40,545 nt of DNA from Ahniella sp. Lineage in GTDB: Bacteria > Pseudomonadota > Gammaproteobacteria > Xanthomonadales > Ahniellaceae. The position numbers were made by a program, and so were the translations under genes. The notes below the pieces were generated by a model that worked only from the letters and a program-made list of their open reading frames with translations, was not told where the DNA came from and searched no databases. This document shows, in pieces, positions 6,425 to 15,504 of the stretch; the stretch's first letter is position 1, and each line of letters begins with the position of its first letter. The stretch lies in assembly GCA_016712105.1 (NCBI GenBank), contig JADJRU010000028.1:1-40545 (forward strand), read 5' to 3'.

Positions 6425-7942
6425 TTACTGCTCGTCGCTCCCCCGCATGATGCCCACCGATTCTCGCGCAGAGCCGCCATCATCGTCGTCACGCGACGGG
6501 GCCTCGAACCTTGGCTCCGAACGCTCCTGCCGCTCGAATCGTTGTGGCTCGCTGCGCTGCGGTGCCTCAAATCGTTGCGGCGCTTCGTAACGCTGTTGCG
6601 GTGCCTCGAAACGTTGCGGCGCCTCGTAACGCTGCGGCGCTTCGTACCTTGGCTGGCTGCGCTGGGGCGCTTCAAACCTCGGCTCACTGCGCTGCGGCAT
6701 TTCGAATCGCGGTGACGATTCCATGCGGGACTCGCGGCTCGGCGCCTGGTACCGGTAGCTCGACTGCGGTTCAGGTGCACGTTCAAACCGCATCGGGCGG
6801 TTGAACTCGCGCTGTTCGTCGTCGTTCTGTCGGCGTGGTTCGGGCGTTTCAAAACGCGGCGCCGGATCCGGTGTGCGCATGCTCGGCTGCGCATCGCGGG
6901 TGCCCCAGCTTTCGCGCTCGAAACGCTGAGGAGCCGGTTGCGAGCGTTCCACAGGATCGGCAAAACGACGCTGCGGCAAGCCGGGAGCCTCGCCTACCCA
7001 ACCAGACTCGCGGCCATTCGGCTCACGCCAGTTGTTGCGCGACGGCTGCTGGTCGAAGCTGCGACCGGTTCCCTGGGTCCGCGGATCACCATAGGTTTGT
7101 TGACCACCACGTTCCATGCCCATCGTCTGGCGCTGGATGCGTGAGGCTTCCGAACCGGCACCGTTTGGCTGCCCATAGTTGCCATAACCATTATCGGGTT
7201 CGCCGATCTGGTTGTAGCGATTGTTCCCCTGCGCGCTGCGCCAATCCAGCGGATCCACGCCTCGTGTATTCCGGAAGAACGGCTGCGGGCCGGCCAGGTT
7301 CTGGCCCTGATTCGGGTAATGGCCTTGTACGCCCTCGTTGCGCCAGCCGAACACGTGCGTCTGGTCATACGGCTGGACCTGCACACCCGGCGACGCCATG
7401 CCGCGATAACGGGACATGCCGGTGTAGGCGGCAATCTGCTCGGACTCGTTGCGCGCGCTGCCGTAGCGGAAATAGTCGGACTGCCGGTAGTTGTTGGTGA
7501 ACCGGGCATCAAGACGACTGTTGCGACGATACTGTTGCTGCCAGCGCCAGTCGTAATAATTGTCCCAGTAGCTGTAACGGGACGGCGAATAGGCGTGGTA
7601 GTACGGCACCTGATAGCGCGAATAGTGAATACCGAAGTAACTCACCGGGAACCACGTCACGCCATAGTAGAAATGCGGCGAGAACACCGGATCGTAGTAG
7701 TTGCGGTAGGTCGGCCACAGCACCGAATAGTAGTCAGACCAATAGACATAATCGGGCGAATACGACGAATACCGATAGCTGGTGTCGTAGCGTGAGCCGG
7801 AGTAATGGGCCTGGCGGTCGTAGGAATCATACGAGTCGTAATAGTCGTCCTCGTAGTAGCCGTAGCCGTCATACACGGCACAACCGGACAAACCAGTCAC
7901 GGCAACCGCTGCGGTGAGGAAGAGCTTGGTGATTCGATTCAT
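6425..7942 (-). CDS. Tyr-rich, repeat-tailed outer-membrane lipoprotein of unknown function
   Basis: A 505-residue predicted lipoprotein. The N-terminus MNRITKLFLTAAVAVTGLSG plus Cys21 is a signal peptide with an LSGC lipobox; Gly after Cys is absent and Ala follows, compatible with outer-membrane sorting. Residues about 25-150 are extremely Tyr/Asp/Ser-rich with many YY, DYY and YSxY units. The middle is Asn/Gly/Gln-rich. The tail (about 400-490) is a degenerate repeat of PQR(F/Y)EA or SEPRFEA, encoded by 6520-6720. Such composition implies intrinsic disorder and possible surface binding or adhesion. No enzyme domain is visible. The start at 7942 is set by the signal peptide; the longer frame to 7969 adds nine residues ahead of it. 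Confidence 0.75.
   Translation of the reverse strand: MNRITKLFLTAAVAVTGLSGCAVYDGYGYYEDDYYDSYDSYDRQAHYSGSRYDTSYRYSSYSPDYVYWSDYYSVLWPTYRNYYDPVFSPHFYYGVTWFPVSYFGIHYSRYQVPYYHAYSPSRYSYWDNYYDWRWQQQYRRNSRLDARFTNNYRQSDYFRYGSARNESEQIAAYTGMSRYRGMASPGVQVQPYDQTHVFGWRNEGVQGHYPNQGQNLAGPQPFFRNTRGVDPLDWRSAQGNNRYNQIGEPDNGYGNYGQPNGAGSEASRIQRQTMGMERGGQQTYGDPRTQGTGRSFDQQPSRNNWREPNGRESGWVGEAPGLPQRRFADPVERSQPAPQRFERESWGTRDAQPSMRTPDPAPRFETPEPRRQNDDEQREFNRPMRFERAPEPQSSYRYQAPSRESRMESSPRFEMPQRSEPRFEAPQRSQPRYEAPQRYEAPQRFEAPQQRYEAPQRFEAPQRSEPQRFERQERSEPRFEAPSRDDDDGGSARESVGIMRGSDEQ
6520..6720 (-). repeat. degenerate tandem repeats encoding PQR(F/Y)EA units
   Basis: Roughly 15- to 30-base units resembling GCGGCGCCTCGTAACGCT recur in tandem in the 3' part of the lipoprotein gene, giving eight or more PQR-aromatic-EA peptides. 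Repeat number may vary between strains by slippage. Confidence 0.7.
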
Positions 7943-8120
7943 GGCTGTTCCCGAAGTTGGACAATGCAATCTTGATCTGTTCGTGTGAATTCTGGCTTAA
8001 CTGAGGCCAATCGGGGGCAATTCATTCAGGTTCGCACACGATTGTCATGGCGACCGAAATGACCATTGCAGCCCGGGAAACATTCGGGATAAGGTCGATG
8101 ACCGCCCCCGAACACCTGCC

Positions 8121-9071
8121 ATGACGCTGCATCGCTCTTCCGGAAACTGGAAACTCGGCCTTCTGCTGGCGATTGCCACGGCACTGTGCTGGGCAACGCT
8201 GCCGCTGACCCTGCGCGTCTCGCTCGAACAGATCGACGCCTGGACCATCACCTGGATCCGCTTCGTGACTGCAGCGATCGCGCTGTTCGCCTGGCTGATG
8301 TTCCGCGGTCGTTTGGGTGCCTATCGGTCGCTGGGCACAAGACACTGGCGGCTGATGACGTTCGCGGGCGTCATGTTGGCCCTGAATTTTATCGGCTACC
8401 TGTTCGGACTCAAGTTCACGACGCCGGGCAACGCCCAGTTGCTGATCCAGGCCGCGCCCCTGATGATGGCGCTCGGCGGCATCTACGTCTTCAAGGAACA
8501 GTTCAGCGGCGGGCAATGGTTTGGCCTGGCCGCAATCGTGCTGGGTCTCGTCCTGTTTGCATGGGACCAGGCGAGTTCCACATCCGTGCCGGCCACCAAC
8601 TATCCACTCGGTGCGGCGATCGTCATTGCCTCGGGCCTGGTCTGGGCGATTTATGCGCTCGTCCAGAAACAGCTGCTGATGACGATCAGTTCGCAGCATG
8701 TGCTGTGTTTCATCTACGCGATGGCCGCCATCCTGTTGCTGCCGCTGGCCAGCCCGGCACAACTGCTCGAGTTGGACAGCAAACACGCCTGGGCATTGGC
8801 CTATTGCTGCATCAACACGATCGCTGCCTATGGCGCGTTTGCCGAGGCACTGGCGCACTGGGAGGCCTCGCGTGTCGGCGTCGTGCTGGCGCTGACGCCG
8901 CTGTTGTGCGTCCTGACTGTACACATTGCGCATACGATGAATCCAAGCCTGATCGCGCCCGAACATATTGATGTTCTGGGCTGGGTGGGCGCCGGTTTGG
9001 TCATCCTCGGTTCTGCCACCGGGAGCCTGACCCAGAAGCGGGCCGCCGTGCTGACCGCAAAAGAAGGCTGA
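8121..9071 (+). CDS. EamA/DMT-family transporter
   Basis: A 316-residue inner-membrane protein with about ten transmembrane helices arranged as two EamA repeats. The first repeat starts LGLLLAIATALCWATLPLTL and ends near FGLAAIVLGLVLFAWD; the second starts YPLGAAIVIASGLVWAIYAL and ends WVGAGLVILGSATGSL. The drug/metabolite transporter superfamily exports small metabolites or amino acids; the substrate cannot be predicted. The start at 8121 lacks a clear ribosome site. A long antisense frame covers the gene, but the hydrophobic pattern and repeated EamA architecture identify this strand as coding. Confidence 0.9.
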   Translation: MTLHRSSGNWKLGLLLAIATALCWATLPLTLRVSLEQIDAWTITWIRFVTAAIALFAWLMFRGRLGAYRSLGTRHWRLMTFAGVMLALNFIGYLFGLKFTTPGNAQLLIQAAPLMMALGGIYVFKEQFSGGQWFGLAAIVLGLVLFAWDQASSTSVPATNYPLGAAIVIASGLVWAIYALVQKQLLMTISSQHVLCFIYAMAAILLLPLASPAQLLELDSKHAWALAYCCINTIAAYGAFAEALAHWEASRVGVVLALTPLLCVLTVHIAHTMNPSLIAPEHIDVLGWVGAGLVILGSATGSLTQKRAAVLTAKEG

Positions 9072-9154
9072 ATTCCGTCGTTGCCATGGCATATTGCTGA
9101 TCGAGTCTTCAATGCTGAAGTCTCAACGGGCCTTCTGATAGGCTCGCGCCCGCA

Positions 9155-10156
9155 ATGAAAATCCGAATCCTTACGCTATTGCTGGCAACACTGGCCGGCA
9201 CCCATTCCTCCGGCGCCGCCGCCAAGCCCGAACCGCATCCCGGTGCGCGGGCCTTCCTCGCCGAACTCGCCGCCGAAACCGGCGCCGACCGCGTCCAGAA
9301 GCAACAATGGCGAACGCTGCTTGCCGAGGCCAAGTATCAGGACAGCATCATCAAGGCGATCTCGCGCCCGGCCGAAAAAACCAAACCGTGGAAAGAGTAT
9401 CGACCGATCTTCATGACCGAAGGCCGGATTGCGGATGGCGCCAGGTTTTATCGCGAACATCGCGAACTGCTCGATCAGGTCGCGCGCGAAACCGGTGTGC
9501 CGGCCGAAATGATCGTCGCCATCATCGGTGTCGAGACCAGTTACGGCCGCATCACCGGCAGTTACCGGGTCCTGGATGCCCTGACCACACTCAGTTTCTA
9601 CTACCCACCCCGCGAGCCGTTCTTTCGCGGTGAACTCAAGCAGTATCTGCAACTCGGTGGCCGCTTGCCGGGCGAACTCAATGCGCTCAAGGGCAGTTAT
9701 GCCGGGGCCATGGGCTGGGGGCAGTTCATGCCAACGAGTTTCCACCGATGGGCGATGGACGGTGACGCCGACGGCAAGGTCGATCTCTGGGGCAGCAAAC
9801 ACGACATCTTCTATTCGATCGCCAATTACTTCGTGGCGCATGGTTGGGAACGTGGCATGCCGGTCTGTGACCGCGCCACTGTGGCAGCCAACGCCGAGGC
9901 CCCTGAACTGAAGGGAACCGAGCCCGTCCACACGATCGGCACCCTCCAAGCCATGGGCTACACCGGCTCCGGCGCCGATCTGGATGTCTATTTGCCGGCA
10001 ACCATCCTTGATCTCGAAGCCGCCGAAGGCAAGGAAACCTGGATCACCTACCGGAACTTCTACGTGATCTCGCGCTACAACCGTTCCCCGCTGTATTCGA
10101 TGGCGGTCCACCAGTTGAGCGAGGCGATTGCCGAACGCGCAAAGGCGACCCCATGA
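9155..10156 (+). CDS. mltB: lytic murein transglycosylase B
   Basis: MltB cleaves the MurNAc-GlcNAc bond of peptidoglycan with formation of a 1,6-anhydro end. The 333-residue protein has a cleavable signal peptide (residues 1 to about 22) and no lipobox Cys, so it is probably a soluble or loosely attached periplasmic form. The catalytic motif is IIGVETSYG with Glu127, followed by family blocks LDALTTLSFYYPPRE, SYAGAMGWGQFMPTSF and DGKVDLWGSKHDIFYSIANY. It overlaps rlpA by ATGA and precedes dacA, forming a compact murein-remodelling cluster. Confidence 0.95.
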   Translation: MKIRILTLLLATLAGTHSSGAAAKPEPHPGARAFLAELAAETGADRVQKQQWRTLLAEAKYQDSIIKAISRPAEKTKPWKEYRPIFMTEGRIADGARFYREHRELLDQVARETGVPAEMIVAIIGVETSYGRITGSYRVLDALTTLSFYYPPREPFFRGELKQYLQLGGRLPGELNALKGSYAGAMGWGQFMPTSFHRWAMDGDADGKVDLWGSKHDIFYSIANYFVAHGWERGMPVCDRATVAANAEAPELKGTEPVHTIGTLQAMGYTGSGADLDVYLPATILDLEAAEGKETWITYRNFYVISRYNRSPLYSMAVHQLSEAIAERAKATP

Positions 10157-10956
10157 CGCTTCGTTTGGTTCTGCTTCTGTTGGTCTTGCTCATTTCAGCC
10201 TGCGGACGCCAGGCTACCCGGCCTTCGGCGCCACCCGATGTAGACCGCGCTCCAGCGATTCCTCGTGATGTCGCCAACGTGCCGGACGAAGTCCCTCGAC
10301 ACGAGCCACAGAGCCTTTACGGCAATCGTTCGCCCTACACCGTGCTTGGGCATACCTATCGGGTGTTGCCGTCGAGCAAGGGTTACCGGGAACGCGGCAT
10401 CGCCTCCTGGTATGGCGAAAAATTCCATGGTCGCCTCACCTCGAACCGCGAGCAGTACGACATGTACCGTATGACCGCGGCGCACAAGTCCTTGCCGCTG
10501 CCCACCTATGCCCGCGTGACCAGTCTCGACAACGGGCGCAGTGTGGTCCTGCGCATCAACGATCGCGGTCCGTTCCACGACAATCGCCTGATCGACTTGT
10601 CGTACGCGGCGGCCGTGAAACTCGGGATCCATGTGCGGGGAACCGGACTGGTCGAAGTGGAAGCGCTGGATCCGGATCATCCGGACGTGTCCGACCTGCC
10701 ACCGCCGCCGCCACTGGAAGCCCATGAACTGTTCGTGCAGATCGGTGCCTATGGCAGCCGGGACAACGCCCGTGCCATGGCAGACCGACTTGAACACCTG
10801 GGTTTCAAGGATGTGTTTCTCGACCGTGTGCACGTCGGCGGCGAATTGCTGCACCGGGTGCGCATCGGACCGATCAAAGGCGTCGACGAAGCCGACCGCA
10901 TCATCGCCGAGTTGGCCCGCGCGGGTCTGCAGAGCATCCGAACCACTATTGACTGA
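10153..10956 (+). CDS. rlpA: septal ring lytic transglycosylase/lipoprotein RlpA
   Basis: RlpA is an outer-membrane lipoprotein that binds denuded glycans at the septum and, in Pseudomonas, cleaves them. Seen here: signal peptide with lipobox ISAC (Cys17); a double-psi beta-barrel domain from about residue 77 (ERGIASWYGEKFHG, AAHKSLPLPT, VLRINDRGPFHDNRLIDLS) containing the His and Asp equivalent to the catalytic pair; and a C-terminal SPOR domain from about residue 193 (LFVQIGAYGSRDNARAMADR). The ATG lies in the mltB stop (ATGA), so the two are coupled. dacA follows after eight bases. Confidence 0.95.
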   Translation: MTLRLVLLLLVLLISACGRQATRPSAPPDVDRAPAIPRDVANVPDEVPRHEPQSLYGNRSPYTVLGHTYRVLPSSKGYRERGIASWYGEKFHGRLTSNREQYDMYRMTAAHKSLPLPTYARVTSLDNGRSVVLRINDRGPFHDNRLIDLSYAAAVKLGIHVRGTGLVEVEALDPDHPDVSDLPPPPPLEAHELFVQIGAYGSRDNARAMADRLEHLGFKDVFLDRVHVGGELLHRVRIGPIKGVDEADRIIAELARAGLQSIRTTID

Positions 10957-10964
10957 TTGAGATC

Positions 10965-12164
10965 ATGAACAAGCTGCTTGCAACAACTTTGGCCCTGCTG
11001 GTCTGTCCGGTGCTGGCCGCACAAACGCCCAATCCCCTGCCCTTGCCGACACCGGCTCAAACCAGCAACGCTCCGGTGCCGCCGGCGCCGGAACTCACTG
11101 CCACACACTATGTGCTCGTCGATCATTTGACTGGCCGCGTGCTCGCCGAGAAAAAAGGCGATGAGCGCGTGGTTCCGGCATCGATCACGAAGATCATGAC
11201 GTCGTATGTCGTGGCCGCGGAAAAGAAGGCCGGCAAGATCAAACCCGAAGACCGGGTCATGATCTCGGAGAATGCCTGGAACGGCGGTGGCGCCGGCACC
11301 GACGGTTCAACGAGTTTCCTGCCGGTGAACCAGTACGTGAACCTCGCCGACCTCGAACTCGGCATGATTGTGCAATCGGGCAACGATGCGTCGATCGCGC
11401 TCGCCGAACATGTCGGCGGGAGCGAAGCCACCTTTGCCTCGCTGATGAACCAGTACGGTCAGAAGATCGGCCTCAAGAACACGCACTTTGTGAATGCCAC
11501 CGGGCTGTTCCATCCGGACCACTATTCGACTGCCCACGACATCGCAGTGATGTCGCGCGCGTTGATCCGGGATTTCCCGGAAGAGTACGCGCTGTACAAG
11601 ACCAAGAATTTTTCGTTCAACGGCATTACCCAGGGAAATCGCAACCTGCTTCTGTTCCGCGATCCGTCGGTCGACGGCATCAAAACCGGGCACCTGAGTC
11701 AGGCCGGTTACTGTCTCGCCGCCTCGGCACAACGCGGTGATACGCGCCTGATCTCGGTGGTGATGAACACGGCCAGCGAGAAGGTACGCGCAGCCGAATC
11801 GCAAGCCCTGCTCGAATATGGTTTCCGCTTCTTCGAAACCCACAGGGTCTATGCGAAGGACCAAATGGTCGCCGAACCGAACCTGTGGCGCGGTGAAGCA
11901 CCCAAGGCCCAGGTCGGTACCGCTGCCGACGCCATGCTGACCATCCCGCGCGGCTCCTATCAGCGCCTGGAAGCGAGCATGAACATCATCAAGCCGCTGT
12001 CCGCACCGCTCACCAAGGGCCAGGAAGTCGGCAAGCTGACCATCAAGCTCGATGGCGCCGTCTTGCTGGAGCAACCGCTGGTGTCGCTGCAGGACTATCC
12101 GGAAGGCGGCTTCTTCAAGCGGTTGTCGGACAGCGTCTGGTTGTGGTTCGACGACGGCGAGTGA
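10965..12164 (+). CDS. dacA: D-alanyl-D-alanine carboxypeptidase, PBP5/6 family
   Basis: This enzyme removes the terminal D-Ala of peptidoglycan pentapeptides. The 399-residue protein has an N-terminal signal peptide (cleavage near residue 19, VLAA-Q), the SxxK catalytic motif SITK (Ser73-Lys76), SGN (138-140), and KTG (240-242). The C-terminal PBP5 domain follows from about 290 and ends in an amphipathic helix (FFKRLSDSVWLWFDDGE) that would anchor it on the inner membrane. The rlpA-dacA order matches many gammaproteobacteria. A hairpin at 12211-12238 probably closes the mltB-rlpA-dacA unit. Confidence 0.95.
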   Translation: MNKLLATTLALLVCPVLAAQTPNPLPLPTPAQTSNAPVPPAPELTATHYVLVDHLTGRVLAEKKGDERVVPASITKIMTSYVVAAEKKAGKIKPEDRVMISENAWNGGGAGTDGSTSFLPVNQYVNLADLELGMIVQSGNDASIALAEHVGGSEATFASLMNQYGQKIGLKNTHFVNATGLFHPDHYSTAHDIAVMSRALIRDFPEEYALYKTKNFSFNGITQGNRNLLLFRDPSVDGIKTGHLSQAGYCLAASAQRGDTRLISVVMNTASEKVRAAESQALLEYGFRFFETHRVYAKDQMVAEPNLWRGEAPKAQVGTAADAMLTIPRGSYQRLEASMNIIKPLSAPLTKGQEVGKLTIKLDGAVLLEQPLVSLQDYPEGGFFKRLSDSVWLWFDDGE

Positions 12165-12210
12165 TCGATTGGGCGTGACCCGCGTGAACTCTGGGAGTCC
12201 TGATCGCCCA

Positions 12211-12238
12211 GTTTGATGCGTCTTTTCGCGCATCAAAC
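12211..12238 (+). terminator. hairpin downstream of dacA
   Basis: A 10-bp perfect stem, GTTTGATGCG (12211-12220) with CGCATCAAAC (12229-12238), and an 8-base loop lie 46 bases after the dacA stop. No long U-run follows, so it may end transcription weakly or protect the 3' end. Confidence 0.55.
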
Positions 12239-12250
12239 CCACAAACCAAC

Positions 12251-12450
12251 CCTTCTCCCGTTTACGGGAGAAGGTGGCCGAAGGCCGGATGAGGGAAAGT
12301 CTGGCTCGAAGCTTCGTCGGAGAAGGTGGCCGAAGGCCGGATGAGAAAGTCTGGCGCAGATCTTCGGTCGCGGGCGGATGACGAATTGTCCTTTGTCGCC
12401 GAATTCCCCTCATCTGCCCTGCGGGCATCTTCTCCCGCGAGCGGGAGAAG
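12251..12450. repeat. REP/BIME-like hairpin cluster
   Basis: The gap between dacA and the pseudopilin gene (about 445 bases) holds no gene. It has a perfect 10-bp hairpin at 12251-12274 (CCTTCTCCCG/CGGGAGAAGG), two direct copies of AGAAGGTGGCCGAAGGCCGG (12270-12289 and 12321-12340), and another 10-bp hairpin at 12429-12450 (CTTCTCCCGC/GCGGGAGAAG) followed by a T-rich run. The layout of paired CTTCTCCCG hairpins resembles the extragenic palindromes scattered through Xanthomonadales genomes. Confidence 0.75.
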
Positions 12451-12610
12451 AGTTGTTTTTGTCGGCGGCTTTCTGATCTGTCCTTCGGGCACCGCCACAA
12501 GCAATGCCTGCCCAGGCAATCTCAGAAAATTCCTAGGTCCCTTTCAGCAAACCGCTGAAGCTTCTGCCATCCCGGGCGCCTAATCTGGACTCCTGCACAA
12601 GGAGCCCACC

Positions 12611-13156
12611 ATGCCCTGCCCTGGCCGCCGCGGATTCACGCTGATCGAGATGATGGTCACGGTCACTGTGCTGGGCATCCTGCTGGTGTTGGTGATGCCC
12701 GGATTCATGCATGCACGGGCCGCCACGGCGAAACATACGTTGCGGCAATCGCTGATCGGCACGCTGGTGCAGGCACGGGCGGTGGCCAGCACCAGGGAAC
12801 AAGTCGTGCTGTTGTGCCCGAGCCACGACCAGCAGTCCTGCGCCGACTCGGAAGAATGGCACCATGGTTTTGTTGCGGCGGTCGACGTCAACGGCAGTGG
12901 CACGGTCGATCCGGGTGACCAACCGGTGAGTTCCCACGGGCGTTTCGACGCCGATATCCACGCCATTTCCACGCGCGGGCGTCGCCTGCTCAAGTTTTAT
13001 CCCAACGGCGGCAATGCCGGCAGCAATGTCACGTTCACGTTTTGCGACCGGCGCGGGCCGACCAAGGCCTCGGCCATGGCGATGAGCAATGTCGGGAATT
13101 ATCGCGAGGTACCGGCGTCGCCGGATCAGGTCGCACGGGCTTGCACGGGGTTCTGA
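12611..13156 (+). CDS. GspH/FimT-type minor pseudopilin
   Basis: A 181-residue type IV pilin-like protein. RGFTLIEMMVTVTVLGILLV near the N-terminus is the class III prepilin signal: cleavage after Gly8, N-methyl-Phe, Glu5 of the mature chain, then the hydrophobic helix. The C-terminal half (about 45-175) fits the GspH beta-sandwich, with Cys residues at CPSHDQQSC and FTFCDRRG and a C-terminal ACTGF, possible disulfides. An AGGAG ribosome site precedes the ATG. It is an orphan, with no pilus operon nearby, so it may serve as a minor pilin for a system encoded elsewhere. It converges on spoT with a 7-base gap. Confidence 0.85.
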   Translation: MPCPGRRGFTLIEMMVTVTVLGILLVLVMPGFMHARAATAKHTLRQSLIGTLVQARAVASTREQVVLLCPSHDQQSCADSEEWHHGFVAAVDVNGSGTVDPGDQPVSSHGRFDADIHAISTRGRRLLKFYPNGGNAGSNVTFTFCDRRGPTKASAMAMSNVGNYREVPASPDQVARACTGF

Positions 13157-13163
13157 TGCAGCG

Positions 13164-15344
13164 TCAGCCGACCAGACGACCCACGGCGTGCACCACCGGC
13201 GCACGCCGCAGGCGGCGCAGAATATCTGCCAAGTGCTTGCGGTTGCGGACCTCGATCACGAACAACATGGCTGCGGTGCGGAGATCGCGCTCCTGATACT
13301 CAACCGTGTCGATGTTCGCATTACATTCGGCGATCGCTGCCGCAACCGTCGCCAGGACGCCCGGCTTGTTGTCGACCACAACCTTCAATGCCACCTTGAA
13401 GTCACCCTGCACATCACGATCCCAGGCGATCTGCACGGCACGATCCGGCGTTTTGCCCAGTTCGACGGCGTTCGGGCACTCGCGCTGATGTACGACGATA
13501 CCCTTTCCAGCAGACAGGAATCCGACAATGTCATCACCCGGCACTGGATGGCAGCAATTGCCGAAACTGACAACACCACGCTCGGTACCGGTAATCAGGA
13601 TGTTCTCGCTGGGGCGTTGTGCCTGCCCCAGGTCCAGAACCCGCGAATCACTCGCCAGCGAACGGGCAACAGATTGCGGCATCCGGTTGCCCATGGCAAT
13701 TTCCGCGAGCAGTTCCTCGATGCGCTTGAAGCGTTGCTCGGCAAGATAAGCATCCAGCACGGCAATGGGCACGTTCTCCAAAGCGGTACCGAGTTGTTCG
13801 AGCGCCCGGTCCAGCAACCGATGCCCGATCTCGACCGAGTCTTCGTGCTGGATCTGCTTCAGCGCATGCCGGATCGCAGTGCGCGCCTTGCTGGTGACCA
13901 CGAACTCAAGCCAGCCAATCTGTGGTTGCGCACTGGACGCCGTAATGATCTCGACCGCTTGTCCACTGGACAGCCGCGTGCGCAAGGGCACGAGTTTCTG
14001 GTCGACCCGCGCAGCCACGGCATGATCACCCACATGGGTATGGACGGCATAGGCAAAATCCAGCGCTGTGGCGTTACGCGGCAAGGCGAGGATGTCGCCC
14101 TTCGGCGTAAACAGGTAGACCTCATCCGGAAACAGGTCTACCCGCACCGATTCGATGAAGTCGAGCGACGACGCCGTGTGTGCATGCTGGTCGACCAGGC
14201 CGCTGACCCAATCGCGCGCACGCGCTTGAGCCGTATTGCCGCCGCCGGACAGGTCGGCCTTGTAAGCCCAGTGTGCGGCGATGCCCCGTTCGGCCATCAT
14301 TTCCATGTCTTCGGTACGGATCTGCACTTCGAGCGGCGAGCCCCCGGGACCGAACAGCACCGTATGCAGGCTCTGGTACCCGTTCGCCTTCGGAATGGCG
14401 ATGAAATCGCGGAATCGACCATCGACGGGCTTGAACAGGCTGTGCAGCACACCCAGCGTGAGGTAACACTGCAGGGGTTCCTTCACCAGCACGCGCACAC
14501 CGTAGACATCGAGCACGTCGTCGAGATCCTTGTGTTCGGAGCGCATCTTCCGATAGATGCTGTACGGCGACTTGATCCGGCTCACCAGCCGGAACGGCAC
14601 CTGCTCATGGCGCAGCTTTTCGGCGATGGTGTGTTGAATCCGATTCATGCCCTCGCGGCGGTCGCCATAACGGCTCTTCAGGTGAGCTTCCAGAACCTGA
14701 TGGCGAAACGGATAAAGCGCCTGGAAGCCGAGATCCTGGAGTTCACCCTTGAGCCGGTTCATGCCCAGTCTTTGCGCGATCGGTGCATAGATATCAAGGG
14801 TTTCGCGGGCAATGCGGCGCCGGGCATCGGCCGCCATCGAACCCAGCGTGCGCATGTTGTGCAGCCGATCGGCAAGCTTGATCATGATCACGCGCAAATC
14901 GCGCGCCATCGCCAAAACCATTTTCCGGAAACTTTCTGCAGTCGCCTCCTGGCGCGACTGGAAGTGCATCTTGTCGAGTTTGGTTACACCATCGACGATA
15001 TCGGCCACAGCCGGGCCAAACTCGCGTTCGATTTCGGCATGGGTCAGCGGCGTGTCTTCAAGCGTGTCATGCAGGATCGCGGCACAGATGCCGTCGGCAT
15101 CGATGTGCATCTCGGCGAGAATTCCCGCGACCGCCACCGGGTGGGTGATGTAAGGCTCACCACTTTTCCGGGTTTGGCCGGCGTGTGCGTGGTCTCCGAC
15201 CTCGAAGGCCTTGTGCACGCGCGCCAGATGCTCGATCGGCAGGTATTCGGCCAAGCGCTTGTCGAGCGCGTTGAGCTCCTGCAAACGGGTATCGGATTCG
15301 GGGGTCAAGACAGCTTCCATCCCCCGAGTTTGCACAATTCCCAT
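13164..15344 (-). CDS. spoT: bifunctional (p)ppGpp synthetase/hydrolase
   Basis: SpoT/Rel enzymes make and destroy the stringent alarmone. The 726-residue protein has the HD hydrolase domain (YITHPVAVAGIL, then LHDTLEDT at 91-98 with the metal-binding HD), the RelA/SpoT synthetase domain (about 240-375, with DFIAIPKANGYQSLHTVL and VQIRTEDMEMMAERG), a TGS domain from about 405 (DLFPDEVYLFTPKGDILALP) and a C-terminal ACT domain (FKVALKVVVDNKPGVLATVA). An intact HD motif argues for an active hydrolase, hence SpoT rather than RelA. Met9 at 15320 is an alternative start. rpoZ, its usual neighbour, is absent. Confidence 0.95.
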   Translation of the reverse strand: MGIVQTRGMEAVLTPESDTRLQELNALDKRLAEYLPIEHLARVHKAFEVGDHAHAGQTRKSGEPYITHPVAVAGILAEMHIDADGICAAILHDTLEDTPLTHAEIEREFGPAVADIVDGVTKLDKMHFQSRQEATAESFRKMVLAMARDLRVIMIKLADRLHNMRTLGSMAADARRRIARETLDIYAPIAQRLGMNRLKGELQDLGFQALYPFRHQVLEAHLKSRYGDRREGMNRIQHTIAEKLRHEQVPFRLVSRIKSPYSIYRKMRSEHKDLDDVLDVYGVRVLVKEPLQCYLTLGVLHSLFKPVDGRFRDFIAIPKANGYQSLHTVLFGPGGSPLEVQIRTEDMEMMAERGIAAHWAYKADLSGGGNTAQARARDWVSGLVDQHAHTASSLDFIESVRVDLFPDEVYLFTPKGDILALPRNATALDFAYAVHTHVGDHAVAARVDQKLVPLRTRLSSGQAVEIITASSAQPQIGWLEFVVTSKARTAIRHALKQIQHEDSVEIGHRLLDRALEQLGTALENVPIAVLDAYLAEQRFKRIEELLAEIAMGNRMPQSVARSLASDSRVLDLGQAQRPSENILITGTERGVVSFGNCCHPVPGDDIVGFLSAGKGIVVHQRECPNAVELGKTPDRAVQIAWDRDVQGDFKVALKVVVDNKPGVLATVAAAIAECNANIDTVEYQERDLRTAAMLFVIEVRNRKHLADILRRLRRAPVVHAVGRLVG

Positions 15345-15504
15345 GGTGCGTCAAACCATTGCGGTCTTCACATTTGCGAGAGGAGTCAGGATCACCCCTG
15401 CCGGTGCACTGAAAGGCACATGAAATTGAGGCCGCTTCGCGACCGCCCAGGGCGGAGAACCCTTGTGGCTCGATTCCCCAATCAACCCGTCATGGCAAGG
15501 CGAG

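Noticed and set aside
8022..9092. Minus-strand open frame of 356 codons opposite the EamA transporter
   Set aside because: Gln/Arg/His-rich sequence with no domain. The plus strand encodes ten hydrophobic helices with EamA repeats.
9176..10111. Minus-strand open frame of 311 codons opposite mltB
   Set aside because: Antisense shadow; mltB motifs and coupling to rlpA are on the plus strand.
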